Shown in pieces: positions 35,827-48,164 of a stretch of DNA of 64,000 nt. Below the pieces are notes generated by a model. That model was not told the DNA's origin. It searched no databases and saw nothing but the letters and a program-made list of their open reading frames with translations. Both the position numbers and the translations under genes were made by a program. Origin of the DNA: Acorus gramineus (lineage: Eukaryota; Streptophyta; Magnoliopsida; Acorales; Acoraceae); the NCBI GenBank assembly GCA_030737835.1, contig CM060854.1:6892860-6956859 (forward strand), read 5' to 3'. The first letter of the stretch is position 1, and each line of letters begins with the position of its first letter.

Positions 35827-37390
35827 TAACCATTGTTATGGATATATTAGACAATTAAATTTTTCATTTTTTAGAAAAAAATATACATAATAATTGATCA
35901 AGGTATATTTTTCACTTTTTATATCAGTACCTACTTAATTAGGTGAGAATATATTTTAAAAAAATCAAAACAGTTGAGAGGCTGTGGATGGTGTTGCATA
36001 TGTTTGGATGCATTATTTTCCATTTTTTAAAAAAAAAAAATTGAAAATGTTAGACTTAACCTCTTTTCCACATCATTTATAATTTTTTTCAAAAATAGTC
36101 TCATCTAGTAAGGTGTATAATATGTGAAAAAAAAAGTCAATTCTTCACTCAATTATATGTATTTACTTATAAAATGTGACTTATAAAATGTGTAAAAAAA
36201 AAAAAAAAAAACAAGATATATACCTCTGTACATGGGGTTTAGAATGGATTTGAGTGTAATAGTAGTGCTCAAAAAGAAAAAAAAGATAATGTTAAGTATA
36301 ATTCATTCGAGTTCACGCATATTTTGATTTTTTAAAAAAATGATAGCATATTTTATGTAATAATATATATGATTTTATAAAAAATAAAATAAAATGTATA
36401 CTTTAATGTATCATATGAATTTATTTGTAAAAAATATGAAAAATTTATAACCTGTTAATTAAGTGTACGACGCAAACAAAGCACGGGCGACTAAACATGG
36501 TGCAAACAGGAAATGTTGACGAGGCGCGCACACGGGGTTGATACTGCTTGGACTATATTCAAATCTTTTAAAATATCTGGATATCCGTATCTATATTTTA
36601 AAAAAAATATATCCAAAATTTTTCTAATGGAATACTGATATTCTTGTATACAGTCCACAAAATATACAATATTTTTAATCTGTTACTTTTTAAAGGAAAG
36701 TGATCTAATATTTTATTTTCGTTTTCACCTTCACATAAATTTAATTATTACTTATATTTATTTACTTAAAATTTCTAATCAGATTTGGATAAATCATGAA
36801 TATATAATTTAAGATTTTAAAATCATGGTTAAGTAAATCATATTAATATATTCAAATATTAATAATTCAAATTTAAAAATATTCACTATATCTATTTCAA
36901 TTGAATTCTATAAAACTTTATTCTATTATTTCTTTTATAATGTAAAAATATATATATTAAAATGATATACAAATTTATTACATTGTATGATAAATGGAAT
37001 GAGCTGGATATATGGTTCAATATGTTATAAAGATTTCATTTATATTGTGTTATTTATTTCAAAATTATAAGTAGATCTTTTACATTTAGGTTCACATATA
37101 CGTAGCATGTATATAAAACTAGTTTTATTTAACATTTTAATATTAATATTTAGTATTTTAAACTTGTATATATATAATAGAATTAATTAATAAGCATTGA
37201 TAGTGTAATACACTCAGACTGTTTTGCAATTTAGGATGCAACTTATATACTATGAAAATACATTATATAATGCGGTATTATAGTATTTGGGGGTTCATCA
37301 TAGTGTACATGGGGAATATTTTTTAAGTAAAAAAATATATTATTTATATATTCAATTTTGCATGATAGTATCTAAGTATGTACTTCATTA
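35827..37390. other. intergenic, very AT-rich
   Basis: No gene or clear element was seen. The stretch consists largely of A/T-rich sequence with short homopolymers and TA repeats. It may include decayed MITE pieces (around 36080-36250, with a phrase like CATCTAGTAAGGTGTATAA). Confidence 0.4.
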
Positions 37391-37825
37391 AGGGCCCGTT
37401 TGGATAGAGACATAAGCTATTTTAGGGTTTATACCTATTCCAGGAATTGTTGACTTTATGAATGGAATAAGAGATTTTGTGTTTGGTTGTGTTTTCAGTT
37501 ATTCTCGTTGAGGAAACGTAATTATAAAAGTTATAGTGTTTGGTTGATGAAGAATAAAATGTGAATAAGGTGTAAAAAGTTGATTTGACATGTGGGTCTC
37601 ATTGATGTATAAGAGGTGATGACAAATGATTTGATGTGATGACGTATGATTTAATATGTGGGTCCTTTTATTCCAGTGGAGGAATAACACAATTCCATGG
37701 ATGAACTTGAAATACAAATACCAGCTTATTCTCTCCTAATTCTCTATAGCTGTACCCCTTTATTCCCTCTACCCAAACGCCTAATCCACCCTTATTCCAC
37801 CCCTATTCCTAGCCAAACAGCCCCT
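37391..37825. mobile_element. MITE with GGGCCCGTTTGG ends
   Basis: The left terminus AGGGCCCGTTTGGAT is matched by the complement of the right terminus, AGGGGCTGTTTGGCT. The interior contains paired phrases such as CCTATTCCAG/CCTATTCCT and inverted versions of the phrases in the 14.9-kb MITE. It is about 435 bp and non-coding. A target duplication is not clean. Confidence 0.6.
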
Positions 37826-37924
37826 CAGAATACAGTGTATGACTAAAAAACAAAAAATAAAATTTACTGAATTAATATGAGCCATTGGATCTCATCATAC
37901 TCAAAGTTGCAAGTGTTAGTCCAG

Positions 37925-38129
37925 CCACAACATTAGGGTTTCTCTGACCTTTTTTTTCTTTCTTTTCACCGACACCGTCTCCGTCGTCACCGATCCACCG
38001 CACCACTATCCCCACCTCCGACACCGTCGTCACCAATCCACCGCTCCACCATCCCCACCACCTTCGTCGGCTCTACCATCGCCACCACCAGCTCCATCAG
38101 TTTATCATTTGTAGTTCTTCAAATCCCAG
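37925..38129 (+). other. probable 5' UTR exon of the Fcf2 gene
   Basis: A GC-richer stretch begins near TTAGGGTTTCTCTGACC (reverse telo-box) and contains CACCGTCGTCACC-type repeats. It ends at CAAATCCCAG followed by GTGTCT, a plausible donor. The next coding feature on this strand is the Fcf2 start at 40256, preceded by an acceptor (TTTTCAG) seven bases upstream. A leader exon joined across a 2.1-kb intron is therefore likely. Inference only. Confidence 0.4.
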
Positions 38130-38541
38130 GTGTCTTTTTTTTTTTTTTTTTGTAATTTTTGATTAATTATCTTCCTTTGATCATCATCTTTTTTTTTTAT
38201 TTTAATTTTTTTTGGGAGATGGGGTTCATCTTTGTTGCTTTGGGAGTTGTTGAGTGGGAATACTTCACATGTCTCCTTTTGTGTTCTCTGTTTAAAAAGA
38301 TGTTGTTTTTGAGTTTGAGTTTTTTGTTTTTTGCTTGAAGTGGAAACACATGTTGTGATAATTGGATGGATTGGGTATGCTGGGTTTATCATTTGTGTAC
38401 AGTATGTATTGTTAATCAAACAAACAGTTATCTAGGTTAGATATATGGATCTAATTTAATAAATCTTATCACATTTGATAGTTGAATGCCATCTATTTCT
38501 GTATTACTTATCATAATTATGGATTATTTGTTTGTGGTTTC

Positions 38542-39950
38542 TCATGTTTTTCCATCCCACTTCATCCCTTGATATACTGCAGGGGCAAGCATATGTCTCA
38601 CCATGCCTTTGACAGTTTGTTCCTTAAATCCACAAAGATTGTTAATTGAATCCATGAAAATGGGATAAATCATCGAGTATACATTGCGACCTCCCATACC
38701 ACCTGCAGTTCCAAAGCCCCCATGCCATATAGTTTTTTGCAAGTTACTTAGCCCCCAATTTACAGTGTTCGCTCTTCTTCTTGTCTCCTTACTCCTGCCA
38801 TGGACCAGTTTTTTAAGAATGTTTAGTCTCCCTAACACGGTTAACGTCCCTTTAGGAATGCTAAAGATGGTGAGGAAATATGGATGATAAGAGAGGACTG
38901 CTTTCAGGAGCACAATCCTCCCTCAAGACTTGAAACCCTGCCCTTCCACCCAACGATTACCCTCTACTAATGGCCTCCTGTCACAGCTTTTGATATGCTC
39001 ATCGTGAAGAGGGAGACCTGAGTACTTCATAGGAAAGTGCATTCTGCAGGATATTTGCACATGTGAACTTCTGCCTCAGTTGGATTGGATCCTAGCCTAG
39101 CAAATTTCAGTTTCAAACCAGAAACAAAGTCCAATAGCCCAAGGATGATTTCTACTATCACATGGAAAAAGATTGTCATTTGCATACTGTAGAAGAAAGA
39201 CAATGGGCACTGATGCGCAAATCTGTTACCACAAAACCACCCATTTTCATGTGCCCACATCACACATACTGTTCAAAGCATTAGCTGCCAAGATAATTGT
39301 TGAGAGATATTGTCTTGTGAGCTATGTGGGCAATGTTATATGTGATGGCAGTGTTCTATGTGATTTCAGGATAACGATGTATTGATCTATGTGATTGCAG
39401 AAAAACAATGGGCAAACGATGGCAATGTTCTATTGAGCTATGTGGTGTAGGGGAGGAAACTATGGAGCATTTTTTTATTGCAGGATAAGTAGGGTGGTAT
39501 GGGTCAAGGTATTATCAGCTTTAAACACATGACGATTTGAAGGATTTTTAGACAATTCAGGAGTGGTTAAGGAAAAAGAGAAAAAAGGGATTGAAGTAAA
39601 TCTATAACTTTTATCCCACACACAGTTTGTTGTGGTATTTGGCTCTCACGTAATGAATATCTTCAAGGCCAAGATGGTATACATTGAGAATAATTGAACG
39701 AACATCACCTTATTATTGCATAATTGGGTGAAGTTTATCTCTGGGGTGGAGCAATTCTCTAGCATTATGGAGGAGTATTGGAAGTGAGTAGGGTTTTTTG
39801 TTACTTGTGGGGGTTTGGAACCTATTAGTTTACTTTCTGATTCTTTACTAGTTTTATGTATGATGATCCCTCATCTCCTTTGTTTGAGGACTTCCGTTTT
39901 ATTTGATTTAATCAGGGAGTCTTATTCTCATTCACAAAAAAAAAGTAAAA
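38542..39950. mobile_element. LINE (non-LTR retrotransposon) fragment with inverted 5' part
   Basis: On the minus strand, 39263-39060 reads reverse-transcriptase sequence: LQYANDN at the YADD catalytic box in one frame, then LLDFVSGLKL in another. At 38913-38542 it continues LLKAVLSYHPYFLTIFSIPK and ANTVNWGL, the thumb region. On the plus strand, about 39420-39480 reads LCGVGEETMEHFFIAG, the zinc-binding domain that normally follows the thumb, then runs on to an A-rich tail at about 39938-39956. The first part is thus flipped relative to the second, as twin priming produces. Frameshifts and stops show it is dead. Confidence 0.8.
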
Positions 39951-40255
39951 AAGAGTTTGTTAAGGAAATTATATCACATTATTGTTGATTACTATGATTA
40001 TGTTGCAGCTGCCCACATATCCTGTCTGCCAACATTGCCTTCCTTGGTTTATAAACTTTTGATACTCTTACATTAGCATTGATGCAGTTGGGATGTTTTC
40101 TTTTCTTAAGCTCTGTGGCCAACATGTCACCTTATCAACCACCCTCCCTACTCTAATTAATTTTTATCATATTGAAGTGCTCTGTCCTGTGCTTAAGTTG
40201 GTCAATCTTTAGTTGTATAATTAACAAGATCGTTGCATGAAATTTTCAGAAAACA

Positions 40256-41827
40256 ATGTCAGAGAACAAGTCCAAAATTGGCCTTTCTTGGTCCCCGAAT
40301 CTGGCCCCTCTTATTGCTGTAAAAAAACCATGTTTGGAGAAAGTACAAGAACCTCAAAGTTCTGTCTGGAAACATGACAGTGAACTCGTAGACGGTTTGT
40401 TTGTTCCACCAAGGGACCCGAAGAAGCTGAACAAATTGCTAAAGAATAAAGTGAAAGATACTAGTGGCGGAAGTTGGTATGTGAATGTTGGGTGGCTCTC
40501 TTTTTTTGCTTTCATGTTTTAGTTTTCTAAGAGGATCTCTTCTTCACAGGTTTGACATGCCAGCCCCTCAGGTCACTCCAGAGGCAAAGAAGGATCTCCA
40601 AATCTTAAAGGTGTGATCATACTATCCCTCTCTTTTTATTCATTGACCCTATGTTTGGTTCACCGATAACTTATCCGGGCATAAAATAGTTATGCAGGGA
40701 TAGTGGAGAATTATATGATTTTCTGCTTGGTTGCTATCCCTTTTCTTGATCTGGGTAAATTTTTGTCATTTATATTTGTCTTATTAGAATATAGTTATAG
40801 TTTTCACTTAGGGGTCTTATAATTTTCTGTGGAATTGTCTAAATTTTTTTTTTTTTTTTGCTTCTCTTTTATTAACTTTGTTTTGAAGATCCATCATCTC
40901 CCTCTTGTTTAGGGGCAACTTTTATCAATAAGATTGCTTCTTGTCCCCCCCCCCCCCCCCCCAAAAAAAAAAAAAAAAAAAAAACAGAGAGAGAGAGAGA
41001 GAAGAAGTGGAAAAAGAATATAGTCATAGTTTTAGATGGATAAGTAGAAATTATTTAGTTATCACAATTTATTCAAACTTATCAAGGTATAACCGTTATA
41101 GCTTATCCATGCTAAATTAACATGTTTTTTTGGAGGATTGATCTTATTCTTTCCTTATCCACTTGCTTATTTGCGAAACAAACGGTACTGAATTTGACAT
41201 GCTCCCTCCTGCCATTTGTTGGTGATTGAAAAAGTTGGTCACCTGTGCACATCTGGTTTTACTTCTCATTTGAACATTTGATGTTACTGCAGTTGAGAAG
41301 CGTTATTGACCCGAAGCGGCACTACAAGAAAGAGGGATCTAAAGCTTTACCCAAGTACTATCAGGCAAGCATCGCATATTTTATGACAAAAAAAAAAATC
41401 CATCACTTGTCAAAAAAAAAAAAATCACTGATGTGGCCTGCAATTGAATAATTTTCTGATTGGAGATCAATTTTTCCCCCCAGGTTGGCACCATAGTTGA
41501 ACCTGTTTCAGAGTTCTTCTCAGGCAGACTAACTAAAAAAGAGAGGAAATCAACGCTTGCTGATGAATTGCTGTCTGATGGTACATTCAATGCCTACAGG
41601 TGAGTTACTACAAAGTGATCTTGTTTTTGTAGTTGAAGCCATGACATAAACCAACTGAACAGTTTGTTACATACTGTCACTGATCGACGATGTTATTTAT
41701 CAACTCTTGTAGGAAGCGTAAGGTGCGGGAGATTGAGGAGAAGCATCGGCCCAGTGGGATCGAGAAGTGGAAGATAAAGGGTAATCAGACGAGAAAGCGA
41801 TCAAAGCAAAGGCGACACTCTTCATAG
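40256..41827 (+). CDS. Fcf2-family rRNA-processing protein
   Basis: Predicted nucleolar pre-rRNA processing factor. In yeast Fcf2 is needed for early cleavages at sites A0, A1 and A2 in 18S maturation, and the human counterpart is the C-terminus of DNTTIP2. Five exons join in frame: 40256-40476, 40550-40610, 41293-41364, 41484-41599 and 41713-41827, giving 194 residues. Residues 1 to about 70 are polar (MSENKSKIGLSWSPNLAPLI). The Fcf2 domain follows from about 74: WFDMPAPQVTPEAKKDLQIL, LRSVIDPKRHYKKEG, LPKYYQVGTIVEPVSEFFSG, RLTKKERKSTLADELLSD and YRKRKVREIEEKH. A basic tail, RKRSKQRRHSS, ends the protein and probably directs nucleolar entry. Intron 3 has a GC donor (CAG followed by GCAAGC) instead of GT. 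Intron 2 contains C- and A-homopolymers and MITE-like sequence. Confidence 0.93.
40640..41190. repeat. MITE-like and homopolymer sequence in Fcf2 intron 2
   Basis: Intron 2 holds ATGTTTGGTTCACCGATAAC near its start and, toward the end, TTGCGAAACAAACGGTA, a possible pair of degenerate element ends. Between them is a 16-base C-run followed by about 22 A and a GA microsatellite (about 40946-41003). The element identity is uncertain, but the homopolymer junction is plain. Confidence 0.45.
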
Positions 41828-42667
41828 AATAGAAGCTTTTGAGATGCCTAACAACCTGGAAAAATCTCACGCTGCAGATGCGTGTTTCAGACTCGCAAGT
41901 GAAAATGAATTCAAAATTATGAACAGTTCGAAGTGTGGATCATGAGTTTTGCATGTGTGTGTGTGTGGTGTTGTGGACTGGTGATTTTTGAGATCAATGT
42001 GTGTTTGGTTGATTAGTTTTTGTCTGCACTGTTAATGCATATGATAGTTTTTTTTTTTTTTAATGAATGATCTTACGCACAATCCTTTTCTGTCCCGTTT
42101 TTAGTTTTTCTCCATTTTGATATTTTTTAAAATTACATAATGAGATTATTTATGAAAAATATAAAATTTGAAAAATGTTTGATCAAGTCATTTTTATAAT
42201 TCAAAACCCACGTTATATAAGTTTTCATTTTTTAAAAAATATTAAACACCATCTAATGAAATACGTGTTTTGATAAAAATTGTAAATCATTTATTTCAAG
42301 TCAAATGAATTCATTTTTAATAAGTGTAAATAAATATTTAATGAGGTATATAAATCATCTAATGAAGTATATATTTTACATAAATTTTTAATGAAATATA
42401 TAAGAATATAAAAAAAAAAATGAGTGTCATAGTATCTAATTTAAAAAATAGGCATGAGCGCTGATACTTTCAATTCGTTTTATAACTCTATACATATAAT
42501 AACATAATATATACTGCATTATCTATCATAATATATAAATTTTTTTTTTTTAGTTTCTTAAAGTGAAAAAAAATAACTATTATATCTTAGTATATATATC
42601 ATTTTCTATAATCGTATGTATTTCAGTGAATTAGTGTATGATTTTTAGAAAAAAAAAAGAAGAAGGG
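41828..42667. other. Fcf2 3' UTR and AT-rich intergenic
   Basis: The first about 250 bases are the probable 3' UTR. The rest contains degenerate family-B-type phrases (ACATCATCTAATGAAATACG-like at about 42245 and 42350) and no gene. Confidence 0.45.
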
Positions 42668-42923
42668 ATTTTTAGTTTTAAGTCCCCACAAACCATCATA
42701 TTTAGTGATCGATCCCTCCCTTCTTCGTATTTAGGTTTTAAAAAGGGATAATTCATAGGTCCCTCACAGGGATTAAAAAGTAAATTAAATAATTTATGGA
42801 TAGGTCTCTCTTAGGGACTAAAAAGGAACTATCATTTAAATCTGGGGACTAAAATCTAAATACGAAGAAGGGAGGGATCAATCACTAAATATAATGGTTT
42901 GTGAGGACTTAAAACTAAAAATC
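42668..42923. mobile_element. MITE, family A copy 2
   Basis: Same structure as 1644-1904. The left end GGATTTTTAGTTTTAAGTCC and the complement of the right end are identical over the first 20 bases. The arms continue with CACAAACCAT, TTTAGTGATYGATCCCTCCC and TTCTTCGTATTTAG. The arms are less decayed than in copy 1. Non-coding. Confidence 0.85.
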
Positions 42924-43295
42924 CAAAAAAAAAAAAAAAAAAAAAAGAAGGGGTGTGGACGGCAAAAACGGTGTGCATAGCCGAATAGGTAGGTCATAAG
43001 CCCGTTTTGTAATTAAAAGTAACCAGCCCGGGACCAAACGTGTAATAAAGTTTTTTTTGGGGGGTTAAAAGTGAAAATTGCCATAGGAAAATAAGAAATA
43101 CCGTGTAGGTGTAACACGAGCGAAAGTCGAGAAGCAATATATATCACCGACTCGAGCTACCCTTTTAGACCCACGTGGAAAGTTCCTGCCACGTGTACGG
43201 TACCCGAAGCTCCCACGGTATCGTCATCAGTTTCGCATTAACAAAAAAAAAGGATGCGGTTATTCCAACCAACCAGTTCATTAAATTCACTATAT

Positions 43296-43612
43296 TGTTG
43301 TGAATATGGTGGATAACCACCACTTCTCTAACCCATAACCTCCCCCACTCTTCAACTCCATAACCTCCCCCACTCTTCCACTCTTCTATTCCATAACACT
43401 CCCATTATTGCCCCACTATCTCCCCCTCACCTCTATAGACTTGTAACTCTCCACCTTTGGGATTCCTCTATGCACCCTATAAATAGAGGGGTTCTCTCTT
43501 GTATTCAACCAACAAAATAGTGAATAACAATCTCTCTCTACTTCTCTTCTCTATATACTTGTGTGCTTTGTTTATATACTCTTATATATCATATTCTATA
43601 TAGTTTACAACA
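43296..43612 (+). mobile_element. Copia-type LTR (solo LTR or 5' end of a deleted element)
   Basis: The segment begins TGTTGTGAATATGG and ends GTTTACAACA, with the TGTTG/CAACA inverted ends expected of an LTR. It contains a TATA box, CTATAAATAGAGG, at about 43474, followed by TCTCTCTTG as an initiator-like stretch. Directly after the end comes CGTTATCAGCACGAC, the sequence next to the LTR in many plant Copia elements, including the primer-binding region. No gag-pol reading frame follows, so internal sequence is lost or reduced to a leader. Length is about 317 bp. Confidence 0.65.
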
Positions 43613-44468
43613 CGTTATCAGCACGACGACGCTCTTGTCTAATTCGCTAAAGAGGTTTGTATTTTGGTTGGTTCATGATGCTCAAATCATCATGATTTTA
43701 TCTTATATTTTGTATACAACATGATGGGCAATTTTATGATTTTTCTTTCTGATAAAGAAAAATGAATTTTCTTACTCTATGCTACATAATTAAATATACT
43801 TATGCGTCGTTATATTCTTTTATAGATTTGTTTTAAGAAGACATTTTTCTTTATGCATTTCTTATGGTATATGTATATATATATACACACATATCCCACT
43901 TTCTGCATATTCTCTGTATATTTCATTAATTAGTACAATCAAATCTTTTGTACACATGCTAGTTTTTAGAAAATACTTCGAATGACTTTCTACTTGCTTA
44001 TCAAATTGGCACAACCTTTCTTAATATTTGGCTTCAGATTTTGAAAATAGCATACATGCCCAAATTCCTTTTTTTTTTTAGATATCTAATATTAAAAAAA
44101 TCTTATTTATGTTTTTTTTTTGAAATGAATTATACCCACCACCTACATAAAAATAAAAACCACAACCATTTCTTCGTCATTGCATGCGATATTGCAATTG
44201 TTCTTTACAGTTCAAGGTTGTTGTCCATGCAGATGATCTAGTTAATCACCATCGATGTTCCTCTCCTTCGACGAAGCTTCGACTACTATCCTATCATACA
44301 AGAGATGATTAAATATGATGTTCTGGTTAATGTACATTTATGTATATATGATCTTCGTAAACTTAATATATAGCTATGTAAAAATTGTTTTTATTAAGAT
44401 TATGTATATCTTTTGAACCCTCTGAGCTTAGGAGTTCAAGTTCTATAACAAACTCGTGAAAAACCCCA
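43613..44468. other. possible decayed retroelement leader, otherwise intergenic
   Basis: The sequence after the LTR may be residual untranslated leader of the element. No gag or polymerase motif was found. The stretch is AT-rich with TA repeats (about 43875). Confidence 0.35.
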
Positions 44469-44669
44469 GGTCGACAGATTCAGTGTGACCAAATACATCA
44501 AAGTTTGACAGAGCTCTTGTCAAGTGTGAAAGAGTCTGGTCAATGAACCCATTTGTCGAGTGTGAAAGAAGCTATTCGACAGACTCTCTGTCAAGTTTGA
44601 AGAAGACTAGTTAACAGACACTCTGTCGAGTGTGAAAAAGGATAGTCGACACTGAACCTGTCAACCTGG
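44469..44669. repeat. 35-bp tandem array 1 with TCGACAG/CTGTCRA arms
   Basis: About six degenerate units of 34-36 bp were counted. Each carries a TYGACAG-like half, 7-8 variable bases, then a YTGTCRAGTGTGAAA half, so each unit has a short imperfect palindrome. The array is related in period, arm sequence and order to array 2 at 54133-54342. No coding sequence. Possibly a subterminal repeat of a transposon. Confidence 0.8.
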
Positions 44670-47600
44670 AAAAATGTAATTTTTCTTTCTTTCAAAACAA
44701 GCATTTAACATCACCAACACATTGGCTTTACATAGGCCATTCTTGGGTTTCCACATAGATCAAACACCCTTGGATCAACGTGAGAATGTCATCTAAAGTG
44801 AGTGAGAAAAATAAAAAGGAAAAATTCCCATTATTAGAGTAAGCCAATCTTAATACTTCAAGATTCGGACACCCGCAAAAAACCGCCTTCAAACCTTTAT
44901 TAATCAGTCCATATATATCATTTGTTTGACCAGGTGACGACTATCAAATTAAAATGTTAAAATTATTATTAGGGATTGAAAGATAAGAGTGTCATGTTAG
45001 CAAGAAAGTGATAGCACGACTGTAAGGGAGGGACAGTACAACGAGAGGTCACGGAGGTAGAGGATCGACGGCCCGACAGAAAAAGAGCGACGGTGTGCAA
45101 TAGGTTACCGACATGAGAGTATAAGAGGAGAGAATGCAAAGAGAGAAGAGAGAGAGAGGTGTAAAACTTGTGGTGGGTGGTGGGTTTGATGTTTTAGTGT
45201 AGTTATATTTACAGGATCGTGGGTTTGGAAAAAAATAAAAAGAGAGGTGGTGGGCCAAGTAAAATAGGTAGTGGGAGTATCCCCACCCTTAAAAAAAAAA
45301 AAATTATCTACCCCCAGCGTCGCTTCTGGAATACTCTCCCAATTCCGCTTTTCGTCCTCTTCTCTCTCTCTATTCCAATACCACCGAACAACAATTCCAG
45401 TCCCTCCTTCCATGGTTTATTGACCCCGGATTTACCACCTGAATTAAAAAAAGAATAAATACAGGGGGTTGGTTCACATGGGTTCCTTCCCGTCCCATGC
45501 TGCCATGCAACGCATGTGTAACACCACCTCATGTGACCTTTTCACGTTGGTTTTATTTATATTTTTTCCACACACGTGTGAACCTCCACTTCTTTTAAGC
45601 GATCCGGTTATTGTGCTGCGCGGCTCATCGTACGACACACATGCCGCCCAAGACTCGGTCCCGTATTTTTCACTGTTTTTTTTTTTTATTATTATTAATT
45701 GTTACCGGTGAAAAACCAGCAATCCCGGGTCTGTTGTTTCTTTTGTTTTAACACACGTGTCGCGGAACCTTCCAGGATATTCTCCGAACGTGATGGACCT
45801 CCATCCATAACCGTCTGATTGGTGAACCTCTTTATGTTCTTTCGGATATCTCCCGGTGACTCTAGGAATCATCTAATCATTTTATTTTATTTTATTTTTA
45901 TGAGAAAAATCGAAATAAGCGCCCTCCCTTTTTAACTGTCTAAAATTCACGTGATTTCGGAAGTCTGGTAACCCTCGAAATTAAATAATTTTTTAAATTA
46001 AATTTTTAATTGATAGATAATAAATATTTTATAAATGTTTTATATGAATAATGTAAAAAACACTTATAATGTATTAAAAATACATAAAATCATATGTAAA
46101 TGATTATTTTATCTATTTGAATAAACTATAAAACCTTATTAAGAAAGATAAAACCATTATTTATATAAGATTTTTTACATTTTTAACACGTTATTGTATT
46201 TTCAGTCAAGGTTAATCAAACAGAATATTCGTAATATATATTTTTTTTGTTAACAAAAATTAACTCATTGATCTGTCTAGATTTTGCACAGTTTATAAGG
46301 GGGTTATATGAATTTTTTCATTTTTATAAATGTTTTCGTAGTGGGAAAAATATAATATTACGAGATATTGTTTTTTTAATTACTTTGAAAATGACAGTCA
46401 CAAGGTGGAAGACCCATTGAATCACTAAAAATAATTTATTTGATTTTAAAACCTTTGACTGTTTACTTAAATTTATTTAAGGAGATACTTTTCATATACT
46501 CACTAAATTATCATATTTTATTCAACACGGTTCTAAATTGAGATATATCAGATTCTTGTGGGAAGCATGAAATAAAATAGATTCAGAAGTCATCATCCAC
46601 ACATGTTTAACATTTTCCATCATCAACAAATGTAATACGTATGTCTTTAATATATGAGGTCTACATTCATTTGCCCAATCAACATTTTAGAAACAATAAA
46701 ATTCTCTGTTTTGAATTTTCTTTCGTCGTGGATTCAAAGATTCTTTGTTTTGGTTTTGTTTTTCTATTCTACTATGTTAAAGAAGGAGCCTTGGACTCTC
46801 TTACCTCATAAACAAACATGAGGAATACAATACAATCAAACCTTTTGTTTTTTCTTGTATTTGAATGTAAGGTTGAAATGTTAAATTTTTTAGAATCTTA
46901 TGTTTCAAATTTGATTTTTAAAAGATATTATTTTATTAACTTTCCAACCGTAAGTTTTTTTGATCTAAAAAGAAAACATAGTGGTTTGAAAAACTAAACG
47001 CTAAAAATTTGAAATCTGAGTTTGAGAATTTTTAATTTTTTAAACGTGAAAATCTACCTAACTAAACTCATATCCAAACAGAAACTTAGATCATTTCCAA
47101 CCATACTTCACTAATGCCTCTTTTATTTGATGGAGTATGACACATATACCTAGTTAATGAGTCTTGATTAATGTACCAACTCTAACCACTCTCTAAATGG
47201 CTCCTACAATAATACATTATTAATTTTTTTAATTTAAATTAATTATATTTAAAATTTAATGTGGGAGACTGAGTCCCACCATACGAGAGAAAAAATACAT
47301 TTTTTTTTTTTCAAAGTAAAATATTATTTTACTTTGATATTGAATTACTGAAATGATAAAAATCTGAATTTTACAAAAAAAGGAGAAGAAAAGGAATAAG
47401 CAAAGTGAAAAATAACAAACATCAAAAAAACAACAAACAAGGCAGTGCTCGAGTAGGAGCCATTCTTATAAACCCCGCTTCATCTAGCATAATTTATGTA
47501 AAATCACATAATATACCAACATATACCATATTATAAAGCATAAAAAAAAACAAATTTTAAAACATGTTTGATTTCAAAATATACCAACATAAACTATATA

Positions 47601-48022
47601 AAAGACACGTACTTTATTAAAATCTCAAAACATGTTTAATTTCAAACAGAGAATTAAGGGTTTGTTTAAATTCGTGATGAGAAATCCATAAAAGTTAAAA
47701 GAGTCATTTTATGTGTTTTAATAATAAAATTAAGAAACTCTCAAAACAATATTATCTCAACCCCCAGAAATTTCAGACTGACATGCACACCATACGGCCC
47801 CCGAGTAAATACTTAACATTACAAAGGTATAAATACATTATTAATTAAAAATAAGATTATTTGTATAAATAAAATAAAATAAAAATAAAAAGGGACAGAA
47901 AAGAAAACCAGTCAAGCCCCCCTCTCAAAACTTCCGCCGGTTTTCCATCAACCACAGAATAAGATCACGGCCCGCCCCAACCCCACCACCCTCCCCCTCT
48001 AACCCCACCACTCCCTAATCGT
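44670..48022. other. intergenic upstream of PDC, no gene supported
   Basis: Mixed composition to about 45850, with CT-rich and GC-richer pieces but no protein I recognise, then AT-rich to about 47900. At about 47890-48022 a C-rich stretch precedes the PDC TATA box. An AAAACCA motif at about 47904 could be an anaerobic-type element, but it is too short to claim. Confidence 0.4.
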
Positions 48023-48028
48023 TATATA
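48023..48028 (+). promoter_or_regulatory. putative TATA box of PDC
   Basis: TATATA lies in GTTATATACACCCC, about 140 bp before the start codon, followed by a CT-rich leader (CTCTCCCTCCTCTCC). Spacing fits a plant core promoter with a leader of roughly 100 bases. Confidence 0.55.
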
Positions 48029-48164
48029 CACCCCCCCTCTCCCTCCTCTCCACATCTTCTTCACATACAAAAACCCAAACTACTTCAATCGTCTCTTCCA
48101 TATCTCTCTCGCTCTTCGTCGAATCAGAAAAATCAGATCCAAAAACAACAACCACTACTCATCA

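Noticed and set aside
45105..45711. Several overlapping frames of 70-100 codons near 45.1-45.7 kb
   Set aside because: Frames on both strands overlap, with homopolymers, CT-rich runs and no domain. No gene structure could be built.
47895..47915. AAAACCA as an anaerobic response element for PDC
   Set aside because: The motif is too short and common. No paired GC-motif at suitable spacing was seen, so it was not annotated as regulatory.
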